The translations under genes and the position numbers were made by a program. Under the pieces are notes generated by a model that did not search any database, was not told the origin of the DNA, and saw only the letters and a list, made by a program, of their open reading frames with translations. Positions 53,703-63,423 of a stretch of 64,000 nucleotides of DNA are shown one piece after another (the stretch's first letter is position 1; each line of letters starts with the position of its first letter). Location of the stretch: the NCBI GenBank assembly GCA_013204605.1, contig JABMNI010000071.1, positions 1 to 64,000 of the forward strand. The letters are read 5' to 3'. The stretch is from Ignavibacteria bacterium. Lineage in GTDB: Bacteria; Bacteroidota; Ignavibacteria; Kapaibacteriales; Kapaibacteriaceae.

Positions 53703-56700
53703 ATGAAAAGAATATTTGTCATTGTTTTTTTATTCTTGATCTGCACTACACAAAGAAATTTAGCTACGGAAACACTCATTGTTACGTTGAAGTCGAGTAA
53801 CTCAGTAGCTGCATTTGTAAAAAACGGAGCTCAGGCGGTAATAGCTCCCGAAGCAATTTCTAATAGCAAATTACCCACAGTGCAGACGGTTCAGTTAACG
53901 GCCGCACTTTCTAAACTTAAGCGCCACGTTGTGATCGATTGCTCAAACAATGTGAACCAGCAAATCGTTGACTTGCTTACCGATTCAAGAGTAGAGTCAG
54001 TGAAAAGAAATCACAAATTCAAAATTGATGCAGATGAAATCACCAACGATTCTTTATCAGTGAAACAGTATGGATTAAGAATTGTAAACGCAGCTAAGGC
54101 TTGGAAAATAGCCACGGGAGTAGGGTCGGTTGTTGGGGTGTTAGATACCGGTTTCGATTGGGATCATCCAGATTTGGTCTCGCAGGTGAGGGTCGGCATG
54201 GCAGAAGATGTGAATAAGAATGGCACCTTCGAAGCTTGGCCAAGCACCGTTCAAATCGGTGGTAAAGATGGTGATCTGGATGGAATTGATAACGACGGCA
54301 ATGGATTTGTAGACGATGTGATTGGATATGATTTTGTTGATCAATCTGTGCGCAATTTAGGTGACGATCGAGACCGCGATCCGATTCCATTTGATGAACA
54401 GGGTCACGGAACGTCTGTTGCCGGAGTAATTGCAGCAACTGCAAACAATACAATTGGAATGGCCGGTTTAGCATACAATGCAAGACTAGTTGCACTGCGT
54501 GCCTTTGATGCAACTGGAAATGGTGAAGAGGATGATATTGCCACTGCTTTAGTTTATGCAGCCATGAACGGAGTTCAGATAATTAACATGAGCTTCGGCG
54601 ATGGTGTAGATTCGCCGGTGTTGCGCGATGCCGTAGAATTCGCACGCCAGATGGGCTGTGTGTTAATAGCTTCGGCTGGAAATACCGGAGTAGTATCAAG
54701 GCAATTCCCAGCCGGTTACGATGGCGTACTAGTTGTTGCGTCCACGAACGAAGATGATGTTCGATCTCCATTTTCATCAACCGGTTCCATTGTGAATATG
54801 TGCGCTCCTGGTGAACGCATAGTTACGACCGCTATCAATTCACGATACAGAACCGTGAGTGGAACCTCATTCTCAGCACCACTTACTGCGGCAGTAGCGG
54901 CGTTGTTGCTAGAAAAATTTCCGGCGGCAACAGCGTCTGAAATTACCTCAACGATTCTAGAGAACACAGTCGATCTTGGTGTGGTTGGTTGGGACAGTGA
55001 TTACGGTGTAGGAAGACTGGATGCGTTTAACTTAGTTTCTGCCATCGGCCTATCAGATGTGTTCCTTTCACGCCCAATCAACGAGGAGCAAGTCAACGTC
55101 AAGAAAAATAGCATACTCCAAGTTGAAGGTTCTACACTTTCCACAATGTCGGTTGGATACGAATTGTTCTGGGGGCGCGGATTGGAACCTGTCCAGTGGA
55201 ATAAATTTGGCGAAGGTGGAACGAAATATAAATCAACATTGGGTAGTGTTGATTTGTCGGCATTTAATTCCGGCGTCTACGTTATCAGATTAGTTGTTCG
55301 TCGTTTGGATAGTCGCACAATAGAGATTCGAAAGCGCATTAATGTTTCCAACGACGATACACTAAGAATTCTAGAATCAAAAATCGAGACTGCGTGGATT
55401 GATGATTTGAAAACCGGCGTACTTACCATTGAAACAAATCAAAATACGTATTGCAGTGTTGAAATGAGGAGCAAGGGCGATTCAACACAACTGCACGTGA
55501 CAGACATAAAGCGTTTTACACGCCTTCACTCACTTCCACTGGATGGTGTAACCGCTGGTGATTCAGTGTTTGCAACTGTTACCTGTGTAAGTGGTAGCGC
55601 AGACACTGTTCGCACGACCATCTCATTCTACTTGCAAGCAATAGCAAGCCCCCTAACCACTTTCAATGTAACGCAAACAGTTCCACTGGCCGGATACGTG
55701 CTGAATGACGTGCGAGATTTTTATTCCGATGGCAAGTCGACCTTTGTGATGAACGATGTTTCAAGCGGCTCCTTTGGATCGATAGTCACAAAGCAGAGAG
55801 ATGTTCTTGGATTCAAAAGCAAGGATTCACTTTCGAAGGTGTGGATACCGCGTGGCGTGGGCGATACCGATGGTAACGGCCGCCTAGAAGTATTCGCTCA
55901 CGTTGTTGGAAGTGCGATTTTATTTGAGTCGAGCACGGTAAACGGAAATCCATTTGAAGTGATACGGTTTGCAGATTCTACAGGAAAACTGAACGCAACA
56001 GCAATGGCCGACGTAGATGGCGACGGTCGCGAGGACCTCATTATGCTATCGGATTCCGGCTGCGTGGTGTACTCGTGGAAGGATGGGAAATATGCGCTCC
56101 TTGCCACTGCGCTAAATGTGTCGACACCGCCAATCGGAAATTTTGCCAACAGAATCGACGAGGTAAGTGTTGGCGTAGGAGATTTTAATGGTAATGGTCA
56201 AACCGAGATTGCGTTTTCAGATACCGACGGTGATCTGTTAATTTATGAGTTCGACGGATCGAAGTTCGTGATGATGTTTATGCAGGAAAATAGTGGGGCA
56301 GGGGGCTCTGGGTATGTAGCTAGTGGAGATATAGATGGTGATGGAAAACCGGACATTGTACTGGGTATTCCGGATTCTGTTCAGGCCAGACCCGACGGTG
56401 AATACGGAAGACAGATGTGGACGTACAGATTTTTCCGTAGCACCAACTTGAATGCGTACGAAGAGTTTTGGACAGAAAGAATATACGGTGTCAGGTACGG
56501 AATTGGATTTCGCAATGGTGTTGAAATTGGGCAGCTTGATATGCGTAATGGCAGCGAGGTAGTGATTTGTGCCTTCCCACGGCTGTACATTTTTACTTGG
56601 GATAAAATTTCATCCACAATGTTGCCCTTCTGGTACAAACCAGACGTGGTGTCGCCGAGATTTTTAGTACACGATTTCAATAGTAACGGTGTGAACGAAA

Positions 56701-57971
56701 TAGGCTATGGCACAACCAGTGCAGAGTTGGGTTATATGACTCAGTTTGCATTTGCCGAGGCGGACACAACCACGTCCGGATTAAACTCACCCGCGGGGCT
56801 TAGGGCAACGCTCCAGAGCGACACAACAGCGGTCATCAGCTGGATGCCAGTAACGGGCGCTCAGGAATATGAGGTACAGAGAGCCACGTCCAATAATCCG
56901 ATTTTCAAAACTTTCATTACAGTTTCTAGTGTGACGATTAGAACAGACTCGTTAGAAAAAAACAAGTTGTATAAATTTCGTGTTGTTGCGATAGCTAGCA
57001 ACGCAGCTCAAAACAGCCGACCCTCTGCGGCGGTGGAGGTTTTTACGGGCCAGCAAATAATTGCACAAGCAGCAGTGCCCGACACTAACGTTGCTACAAA
57101 CAATTCAAATTCTGTTCAGATTCGCGTGCGATACAGTGGTGCGATAAACCAACACATCACGCAGCCATCGGCGTTTGTACTAATGACGTCGGCAGACTCA
57201 ATATTGGCCGTTGGTTCATCGGCCGTTGCCGCGACCGACAATGAGATAATTGTCGGGTTCAGACTAGCATCATTATTTCAAGGGAAGGCAGACCTTTTTT
57301 GCGGCGCCATCCTTGATGCGAACGAAGTTCCCACTTTAACTTCTAGACTTCCACTCACCATAAAAACTGAGCGCGCTGAAAAGCCCCTTATCATAAATAA
57401 TTTTACGTTGAACGGATCGAATGCTGCAACACTGAGTTTTTCGGAACCGATGGATGTGAATGGACTAACGGATGCTGCGAATTATTTACTAGCACCTACG
57501 GGCAAGATTAGTTCGGTTTCAATACTTGATGATTCAACCGTGCAAGCAACGTTCGGGACGGATCCTCCATTAGCTGCACTTGGCCTGACATATTCACTAA
57601 CCGTGAGCAGCGTTCGTAGTAGCGGGGGGGTGCCGATAACTACGGGTGCGGGGAATACCGTGCAATTTGTTTTAGCGTCGACTTCGGCGAATGACGTGTT
57701 TGTGTATCCGCATCCAATCACATTGTCTACCGACAATTCCGTTACGTTTGCTAATCTTCCACCCAAGGCCGTGGTGGAAATAATTGACCAAAGATTCTCA
57801 CCGTTACAGTCGTTACATGAAACAGATGGAAATGGGGGAGTGGAATGGAACCTACGTACATCTAAGGGTGAGGCTCTAGTTCCTGGCGTATACTTTTATC
57901 GCGTGACCGGTACAACGTCTTCTGGTGCCGCGGTAGACAGTGGGTTGCAAAAGTTCTGGGTGAAACGATAA
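53703..57971 (+). CDS. Secreted subtilisin-family protease with FG-GAP-like repeats and sorting domain
   Basis: A 1422-aa exported serine protease. I use ATG 53703, with AGGTG 8 nt upstream and a clean signal peptide (MKRIFVIVFLFLICTTQRN). The catalytic triad is Asp148 (GVLDTGFDWDHP), His235 (GHGTSVAGVI) and Ser389 (GTSFSAP). The insert between Asp and His contains a Ca-binding-like DGDLDGIDNDGNGFVDD. Then come FG-GAP/VCBS-like repeats with DxDxDG loops (DVDGDGREDL, DIDGDGKPDI), a fibronectin-like domain near 1030-1100 and a FlgD-like C-terminus. An S8 protease exported by type IX secretion is likely. It begins 1 bp after the recQ stop. Confidence 0.9.
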   Translation: MKRIFVIVFLFLICTTQRNLATETLIVTLKSSNSVAAFVKNGAQAVIAPEAISNSKLPTVQTVQLTAALSKLKRHVVIDCSNNVNQQIVDLLTDSRVESVKRNHKFKIDADEITNDSLSVKQYGLRIVNAAKAWKIATGVGSVVGVLDTGFDWDHPDLVSQVRVGMAEDVNKNGTFEAWPSTVQIGGKDGDLDGIDNDGNGFVDDVIGYDFVDQSVRNLGDDRDRDPIPFDEQGHGTSVAGVIAATANNTIGMAGLAYNARLVALRAFDATGNGEEDDIATALVYAAMNGVQIINMSFGDGVDSPVLRDAVEFARQMGCVLIASAGNTGVVSRQFPAGYDGVLVVASTNEDDVRSPFSSTGSIVNMCAPGERIVTTAINSRYRTVSGTSFSAPLTAAVAALLLEKFPAATASEITSTILENTVDLGVVGWDSDYGVGRLDAFNLVSAIGLSDVFLSRPINEEQVNVKKNSILQVEGSTLSTMSVGYELFWGRGLEPVQWNKFGEGGTKYKSTLGSVDLSAFNSGVYVIRLVVRRLDSRTIEIRKRINVSNDDTLRILESKIETAWIDDLKTGVLTIETNQNTYCSVEMRSKGDSTQLHVTDIKRFTRLHSLPLDGVTAGDSVFATVTCVSGSADTVRTTISFYLQAIASPLTTFNVTQTVPLAGYVLNDVRDFYSDGKSTFVMNDVSSGSFGSIVTKQRDVLGFKSKDSLSKVWIPRGVGDTDGNGRLEVFAHVVGSAILFESSTVNGNPFEVIRFADSTGKLNATAMADVDGDGREDLIMLSDSGCVVYSWKDGKYALLATALNVSTPPIGNFANRIDEVSVGVGDFNGNGQTEIAFSDTDGDLLIYEFDGSKFVMMFMQENSGAGGSGYVASGDIDGDGKPDIVLGIPDSVQARPDGEYGRQMWTYRFFRSTNLNAYEEFWTERIYGVRYGIGFRNGVEIGQLDMRNGSEVVICAFPRLYIFTWDKISSTMLPFWYKPDVVSPRFLVHDFNSNGVNEIGYGTTSAELGYMTQFAFAEADTTTSGLNSPAGLRATLQSDTTAVISWMPVTGAQEYEVQRATSNNPIFKTFITVSSVTIRTDSLEKNKLYKFRVVAIASNAAQNSRPSAAVEVFTGQQIIAQAAVPDTNVATNNSNSVQIRVRYSGAINQHITQPSAFVLMTSADSILAVGSSAVAATDNEIIVGFRLASLFQGKADLFCGAILDANEVPTLTSRLPLTIKTERAEKPLIINNFTLNGSNAATLSFSEPMDVNGLTDAANYLLAPTGKISSVSILDDSTVQATFGTDPPLAALGLTYSLTVSSVRSSGGVPITTGAGNTVQFVLASTSANDVFVYPHPITLSTDNSVTFANLPPKAVVEIIDQRFSPLQSLHETDGNGGVEWNLRTSKGEALVPGVYFYRVTGTTSSGAAVDSGLQKFWVKR

Positions 57972-57972
57972 A

Positions 57973-59406
57973 CTATTTTCCGATTGATGTAACAGCATCC
58001 CTAAAGCCACCAATATTACCGTTGCTCAACAACAGAATTATATCAGTTGCTTGCACCTTTCCCGACAGAAATTCTTCAACATGAGCTCCCCACGGAGTTT
58101 CGGCAAATGAAGAATCAATTTGCGTTGCATTTATCCCGCTGCTGATGAGTGCCGATATTATAGCCTTGGTATCAAGGCGGTCTTCCACTGCGTATCGCTC
58201 TGGTCTGTTGATAGGACCAACGCAGACAGTGTCTGCTCCATCAAAACACTCAGACAATTCCTTCTGGAAAAAATTTCTCGTGGTAGTGTTGGAACGTGGT
58301 TCAAACACTGCATGAATTTTGTTGTTTGGATACATATTGCGAACCGCCTTTACCGTAGCGGCAATTGCCGTGGGATGATGTGCAAAGTCATCAATGACTA
58401 ATGCGCCGTTCCAAGTTCCAATTGCTTCTAGTCTTCGTTTGGGGGCGATAAATGATTTGAAGGCAGTCTGTTGTTCTTGAGCGTTAACACCAACAAAGTG
58501 AGTTGCTGCTATTGCCATTACTGCATTCCGAACAGAATGTTCGCCAGGCATGTTAATTGTAAAGTTGCCATAGTGTAATCCGTCTCGATCGAGATCAAAA
58601 CTCATTTCTCGAGAGCTCTGTAGCAAATTCGATGCTCTCCAAAAAGCATCTTCCGCTAGCCCCACACTTTGAATTGGCGCAAAGCTGTTGGTACTCGCAG
58701 CAGCTACGTTAGCATCGTCGGAGTTGATTAGTACAATTCCATTGTCGGGCACGAGCCGCAGCATGTGCTTGAACGATGTAACAATAGCTCCGAGGTCATT
58801 AAAAATGTCGGCATGATCAAATTCAATGTTGTTAACAATTGCCACTGTGGGGCGGTAGTGAACGAACTTGCTACGTTTGTCGAAAAACGCCGTATCGTAT
58901 TCGTCACCTTCCGAAACAAAAACCCCTGCTCGCGAATTGTTAACGTCCTTCTGTAACGCCCTACATCCCACCGGAAAGTTTAGCGGAACTCCCCCCATCA
59001 TAAAGCCCGGTTGAAACCCTGCACTTTCTAAAATCCAGGCGGTCATAGAAGTTGTGGTGGTTTTGCCATGAGTGCCGCTCACAACGATCGACGTGTTTTT
59101 GTCGATCAGTACCTGCCCAACCAACGCTGCCATGCTAGTCATGGAAAGTCGGTTGCGAAGTACGTATTCCAGCTCAGGATTCCCTCTGCTAAGCGCATTA
59201 CCTACTACGAAGAGGTCTATTGGAAGTGATTCAAGCCTGGCCGAGCTGTAGCCTTCGTACCACACTATTCCAGACCCACTCAGAACTGTGCTCATCGGCG
59301 GGTACACATTTGAGTCAGAACCAGTTACATTATGTCCCAATTCCGAGCATGCAAGCGCTACCGAGCCCATTGCGCTGCCCCCAATACCAATAAAGTGTAT
59401 GTTCAT
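57973..59406 (-). CDS. mpl: UDP-N-acetylmuramate:L-alanyl-gamma-D-glutamyl-meso-diaminopimelate ligase
   Basis: Mur ligase that recycles the murein tripeptide onto UDP-MurNAc. It starts MNIHFIGIGGSAMGSVAL. Mpl-type signatures separate it from MurC: VTGSDSNVYPPMSTVL, 'VVGNALSRGNPELEYVL', and 'GFQPGFMMGGVPLNFPVGCRAL'. The ATP site is GTHGKTTTTSM, and the C-terminal domain has FEPRSNTTTRNFFQKEL. The 477-aa length is normal. It indicates a meso-DAP peptidoglycan with recycling. It converges with the subtilase gene (1-bp gap). Confidence 0.93.
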   Translation of the reverse strand: MNIHFIGIGGSAMGSVALACSELGHNVTGSDSNVYPPMSTVLSGSGIVWYEGYSSARLESLPIDLFVVGNALSRGNPELEYVLRNRLSMTSMAALVGQVLIDKNTSIVVSGTHGKTTTTSMTAWILESAGFQPGFMMGGVPLNFPVGCRALQKDVNNSRAGVFVSEGDEYDTAFFDKRSKFVHYRPTVAIVNNIEFDHADIFNDLGAIVTSFKHMLRLVPDNGIVLINSDDANVAAASTNSFAPIQSVGLAEDAFWRASNLLQSSREMSFDLDRDGLHYGNFTINMPGEHSVRNAVMAIAATHFVGVNAQEQQTAFKSFIAPKRRLEAIGTWNGALVIDDFAHHPTAIAATVKAVRNMYPNNKIHAVFEPRSNTTTRNFFQKELSECFDGADTVCVGPINRPERYAVEDRLDTKAIISALISSGINATQIDSSFAETPWGAHVEEFLSGKVQATDIILLLSNGNIGGFRDAVTSIGK

Positions 59407-59489
59407 ATTGCTAACTAACTTCGAGAGAAAGTGGTATCTTTAAACTTGCTCAAAAATACTCATCGAGAATTCATCATCTAAGGAAAGTA

Positions 59490-60833
59490 ATGTCGAAATT
59501 GATTTTAGTGGTGTTATGCACTATCGTTTTAAGTTTTTCTGCCGAAGCACAATTTTGGAAAGAGACCACTCCTTTTGGAACGGTTACTGAATGTTTAGCC
59601 TCGAATTCAAAGGGCTGGGTTTTTGCCGGCGCGGAAAACAGTTCTGTGTATAGGACAAAGAACCTAGGAGCAACTTGGGAACGTTTTAATAACGGCTTGG
59701 AGGATGGCGGGCCTAACTTTTTCACCGTTAGCTCACTCAGTGTAGGCGTGAACGACGAACTGTACGCAACAATGAATGGAAAGGGGCTTTACAAATCCAC
59801 AGATGATGGTGAGAATTGGGCTGCGCTACCAATCAATATTACGATAAATCCTGCTGCGAGAATTGTTGCTAGTACTAAGGTTGTTGAAGGAAAAACAAAA
59901 ATATTTTTGTGTTATGATGGCGGACCGAAATTCTTGTTTCTAAGATTGTCATACGATGGCGGGGCAACATTTTCTACTATTCCAACTTCTGGACTGCCGG
60001 GCCTAATGTCGAGCTTGTTCTTTACGTTTCAGAGTCCAAATTCAAACCGGATTTTTGTGTCTGTTGCGTATAACAAAGGGTTGTACAAATCCACTAACGA
60101 CGGTATTAATTGGACCAGAATTGATTCCGACCCGAATTCGGGCGAAAGTGACGATAATTTTATAACCATGGCAGCGGCTCCGAACGGAGATCTTTTTGTT
60201 GGAAGGAACTCACTTCCGGCCTCTACGAAATCACAAAATGCCTGCATCTTCCGCTCTAAGGATGATGGCCTTACTTGGACGTATTTGATAGAGGGTTGGG
60301 ACAAAAGCAACATCACAACAAACAAAATTACCGGCATAGCCTTCGGTAGTAATAACATGGTTTATGCTACCACAGAGAAAACTTCAGGTACGTTTATTAG
60401 TACAAACAATGGAGATTCATGGGTAAGTGAAAACACCGGAATAAGTGGCGATGGTAGCGCCCGCGCAGTAATAGTAACGAATAGAAATCACGTTTTTCTT
60501 TCTGAAAAGGGGCCTTCGGTTTATAGCCACATTGATCCTACAATGTCTGTAAACGACAATGAGAACCGTTCTGCTTATCTGCATTACGCAAGCCCCCTAC
60601 CTGCTAATTCAGATGTAGCAATTGTAGTTTCGACTGTTAGTAGTGCAACCTTGCGTTTGCACGTTTATTCTGCGCAAGGGTTGGTTGTTCGTCCCGAAGT
60701 TAAGAGGGAAGTAAGTGCCGGAATGCACAGAATGTCACTAGATGTAAGCGGATTGGCTAACGGACTGTACGCCTATCAACTATTTGTTGATGGTGTACCA
60801 AGCGTAGGAACGTTTATTGTTTCGCACGACTAG
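59490..60833 (+). CDS. Secreted BNR/sortilin-like repeat protein with sorting domain
   Basis: A 447-aa protein with signal peptide (MSKLILVVLCTIVLSFSAEA). The middle is a beta-propeller of repeated 'GLYKSTDDGENW', 'SYDGGATF', 'GLYKSTNDGINW', 'IFRSKDDGLTW' and 'FISTNNGDSW' Asp-box motifs, as in sialidase/sortilin-type propellers. The final ~80 residues (YASPLPANSDVAIVV...VYSAQGLVV...GLANGLYAYQLFV) form a type IX-like sorting domain. No catalytic residues of a sialidase are evident, so the role is unknown. Confidence 0.85.
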   Translation: MSKLILVVLCTIVLSFSAEAQFWKETTPFGTVTECLASNSKGWVFAGAENSSVYRTKNLGATWERFNNGLEDGGPNFFTVSSLSVGVNDELYATMNGKGLYKSTDDGENWAALPINITINPAARIVASTKVVEGKTKIFLCYDGGPKFLFLRLSYDGGATFSTIPTSGLPGLMSSLFFTFQSPNSNRIFVSVAYNKGLYKSTNDGINWTRIDSDPNSGESDDNFITMAAAPNGDLFVGRNSLPASTKSQNACIFRSKDDGLTWTYLIEGWDKSNITTNKITGIAFGSNNMVYATTEKTSGTFISTNNGDSWVSENTGISGDGSARAVIVTNRNHVFLSEKGPSVYSHIDPTMSVNDNENRSAYLHYASPLPANSDVAIVVSTVSSATLRLHVYSAQGLVVRPEVKREVSAGMHRMSLDVSGLANGLYAYQLFVDGVPSVGTFIVSHD

Positions 60834-60834
60834 T

Positions 60835-61254
60835 CTATTGTTTTACGCGACTAATAAACCACAAATTGTTTTGTCTTTTCGTGTTGAAATATAGCTTGCG
60901 ATAGTAGTCTAGCACGATGGTTACGCTGTGTTCTGAATCGGACGTAGTATCAACTTGAGCACCTGTTATTGGAAAGTCTACCGCCTTTTCCCAACGCTGC
61001 AGGTCGTCAGCTAATTCATACTTCTCAACAGCTAGTAGCTGTCTGCCTGATGAGTGAACCATTAGCTCTGCGGCTGCCCGGAGGTTATTGGAATCGAGCT
61101 CAGCCTTCCATAGACGGATTACACTAACAGAGGAACGTTGGCTGAGTTCAACAATTTCCGGACCTGAACTTGTAGAGCCAATCTTGAAAAGAGCACAAGA
61201 ACTTGTGCTAATGGCTATCAGTAAAATTAGAACCGTATTTGAGGTTGATATCAT
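60835..61254 (-). CDS. Small lipoprotein of unknown function
   Basis: A 139-aa protein with a lipoprotein signal (NTVLILLIAISTSSC, Cys20). The mature domain (VSVIRLWKAELDSNNLRAAAELMV...SVTIVLDYYRKLYFNTKRQNNLWFISRV) has the helix-then-strands pattern of NTF2/DUF4878-like folds, with the 'W.I..v' end. I do not assign a function. Its ATG overlaps the TGA of the hydrolase gene upstream (ATGA), so the two are translated together. Confidence 0.6.
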   Translation of the reverse strand: MISTSNTVLILLIAISTSSCALFKIGSTSSGPEIVELSQRSSVSVIRLWKAELDSNNLRAAAELMVHSSGRQLLAVEKYELADDLQRWEKAVDFPITGAQVDTTSDSEHSVTIVLDYYRKLYFNTKRQNNLWFISRVKQ

Positions 61255-62120
61255 GAATCCAAAAAGTGAAGTGTCTCAGAAAGTACCTGATTGAATGCGG
61301 GAGTAGTTCCAACAAACGGGTGTGTAATTCCAAACGTGTGCGTGGACCCCGGTATTATGTGCAGAGCCCCCGCGTTTCCCGAGGTTGCAACAAGATTCTG
61401 AATCTCTTTGATGTTAACGGTAATGTCGCCATCGGCATGAATGTACCTAACACTATTCTTCAGTTCGCGCGCCGCGCGAACTAGGTCGAACCGCTCAAGG
61501 TTGTCATAAAGGTCTTGCACAGCTACAAAGTCTAGGCGCAACTCCTGACCTGTTCTGGTGTTTTCCATTCTAATTGAACCTGCTTCTTTCCATTGTTCTA
61601 TTTGTCTTTTCGACCACCTATTCCACTTGCCAACGGAATTCCAACAGACGCATTTACCAAGTTTGTTTTTGTCGGCGTTAAACATATCACGCATTGCTAA
61701 TTGGGCTATCCCACCGCCACGAGAATGACCGATAATATGAATTGTTCCGTTCCACAAACGCAGCAGCTCACCGTTGATTTGCAAGTTCTTGAGTCCGCTG
61801 ATTACAGAATGTACGTCTGCTAGTTCCTGAGATATGGTGTTATTCGCAAAGTCATCAACCGATACCACACGTTCATCTGTGCCATTCATTCCGTTCATCG
61901 ATGTATCAATCCTTGCGGCAATAAAACCAGCCTCAGATATTTTCCGAGCTGCATACGGAAAGAAACCCCAACTCCGAAACCCCTTGAATCCGTGTATTAA
62001 AATAACCAACGGTAACCGTGCAGATTCAAATGTAGAATCATCAGGAACGGTAATTGTGGTATAGATCGGCTTTTCGGCATTTGATTCGAATTGAAGTTCG
62101 TATTCCATCTTGTTATTCAC
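61251..62120 (-). CDS. Alpha/beta hydrolase (dienelactone hydrolase-like)
   Basis: A 289-aa serine hydrolase: oxyanion loop LVILIHGFKGFRSWGFFPYAA, nucleophile elbow GHSRGG (Ser), and a late GSTHTFGITHPF with the likely catalytic His. The Asp partner is in the HADGDIT loop. No signal peptide, so cytoplasmic. The substrate is unknown. It overlaps trmD by 8 nt upstream and the lipoprotein by 4 nt downstream, placing it in the rimM-trmD transcript. Confidence 0.88.
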   Translation of the reverse strand: MNNKMEYELQFESNAEKPIYTTITVPDDSTFESARLPLVILIHGFKGFRSWGFFPYAARKISEAGFIAARIDTSMNGMNGTDERVVSVDDFANNTISQELADVHSVISGLKNLQINGELLRLWNGTIHIIGHSRGGGIAQLAMRDMFNADKNKLGKCVCWNSVGKWNRWSKRQIEQWKEAGSIRMENTRTGQELRLDFVAVQDLYDNLERFDLVRAARELKNSVRYIHADGDITVNIKEIQNLVATSGNAGALHIIPGSTHTFGITHPFVGTTPAFNQVLSETLHFLDS

Positions 62121-62820
62121 CGGTTTCGATATTGTCCAACAAATCTGGACGACGTTCCTTGGTCTTCAGTTCAGACTGCTCGGTTCGCCACTTTTTAATC
62201 AGAGCATGATTTCCACCTACCAACACATCAGGAACAGAAAGCCCCCTAAACAAAACTGGTTTAGTGTAATGTGGTGAGTCTAACATTCCCTCCATAAAGG
62301 AATCGTCAAGGACAGACTCCGCATCGCCTACCACGCCTGGAATGAGCCTAACAACGGCATCCGTTAGCACGGCAGCAGCAAGTTCACCGCCGGTCAGCAC
62401 GTAATCACCAACTGAAATTTCGCGCGTAATGAGTAGGTCTCGAATTCTTTGATCAATGCCCTTGTAGTGTCCGGCAAGCAGAATAATATTCCGCAATGTT
62501 GAAAGTTCGTTGCAAACATGCTGCTTTAACGGTATACCATCTGGCGTGAGATAAATTATCTCATCATATTCACGCTCACTTTTCAACCTATCAATACAGG
62601 CAAACACCGGTTCGCACATGATAATCATTCCGGCACCACCACCGTATGGAGTGTCATCGATATGCTTGTACTTGTCAGAGGCGTAATCGTGCAGATTGTG
62701 CACAACAATCTCAACTTGACCGCTCTTTTGCGCCCGACCAACAATACTCGTCGAGATAAACGAATCGAGTGATTGTGGAACAGCACAAACAATGTCGATC
62801 CGAAGTTTAACCTTACTCAT
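62113..62820 (-). CDS. trmD: tRNA (guanine37-N1)-methyltransferase
   Basis: SPOUT methyltransferase that makes m1G37 and prevents frameshifting. The trefoil-knot motifs are present: PYGGGAGMIIM, LLAGHYKGIDQRI, SVGDYVLTGGELAA, and the C-terminal DSFMEGMLDSPHYTKPVLFRG. The 235-aa length is normal. It overlaps rimM by 8 nt. The usual rpsP-rimM-trmD-rplS order is broken: rpsP does not precede rimM and rplS does not follow. Confidence 0.96.
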   Translation of the reverse strand: MSKVKLRIDIVCAVPQSLDSFISTSIVGRAQKSGQVEIVVHNLHDYASDKYKHIDDTPYGGGAGMIIMCEPVFACIDRLKSEREYDEIIYLTPDGIPLKQHVCNELSTLRNIILLAGHYKGIDQRIRDLLITREISVGDYVLTGGELAAAVLTDAVVRLIPGVVGDAESVLDDSFMEGMLDSPHYTKPVLFRGLSVPDVLVGGNHALIKKWRTEQSELKTKERRPDLLDNIETGE

Positions 62821-63364
62821 CCATGTCCTCGGGCGGAGAATTTTTAGCTAGTTCCGATAGCCCATCCATCATATCAATCACGATGGTCTTTGTGGCAACA
62901 TTCACAGATTTCACAACCTGATCTATCACCGGCAGGGGAATCTCATCTCCATCGGCAGTTAACAAAACCCAAACGTCGTTTGCCGGCAATAACCAGACTT
63001 CCTTAATCTCACCAAGCTTAACATCCTGCCTGTCGTACACCACGCAGCCTTCAATATCAGCCACGGTATATCTGTTGTCTGTGTCGGCCTTTATGTGTGA
63101 GGGGGCTACGTAGAGCGCATGATCGACTAAACTCGTCGCAGTTTCGGGGGTAGTAATCTCTTGGAACCGGACAATACATCGTTGAAGCGTTTGTTTGAAA
63201 CTTGCAATGGTGTAAACGCGACTGAATTCCATGGAATAACCAATGGCTACTGGGTCGCCGGCTTTGAGTTCCACGGTTACCGAAGGAGTATCACTAAGAA
63301 GCACCGACCCGTCAACTCCATGAGTTCGAGAAATTACACCAATGTATTCGGTTAACTGAGTCAT
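62813..63364 (-). CDS. rimM: Ribosome maturation factor RimM
   Basis: Assists 30S head assembly with S19. The 183-aa length is typical. The N-terminal barrel (YIGVISRTHGVDGSVLLSD) and the PRC-barrel (GCVVYDRQDVKLGEIKEV...DEIPLPVIDQVVKSV) are both clear. It overlaps trmD. Upstream is the sigma factor gene, separated by a strong terminator, so rimM must have its own promoter in a gap of only about 60 bp. Confidence 0.95.
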   Translation of the reverse strand: MTQLTEYIGVISRTHGVDGSVLLSDTPSVTVELKAGDPVAIGYSMEFSRVYTIASFKQTLQRCIVRFQEITTPETATSLVDHALYVAPSHIKADTDNRYTVADIEGCVVYDRQDVKLGEIKEVWLLPANDVWVLLTADGDEIPLPVIDQVVKSVNVATKTIVIDMMDGLSELAKNSPPEDMDE

Positions 63365-63373
63365 AAAATTCTC

Positions 63374-63402
63374 AAAAAAAAAGGCCGGGTAAACCGGCCT
63401 TT
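63374..63402 (-). terminator. Rho-independent terminator after the sigma factor gene
   Basis: On the minus strand, AAAGGCCGG pairs with CCGGCCTTT around a GTTTAC-type loop and is followed by a run of nine T. It stops transcription of the sigma factor gene just before rimM. Confidence 0.92.
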
Positions 63403-63423
63403 ACATATCTTGCTCCGTTAATG

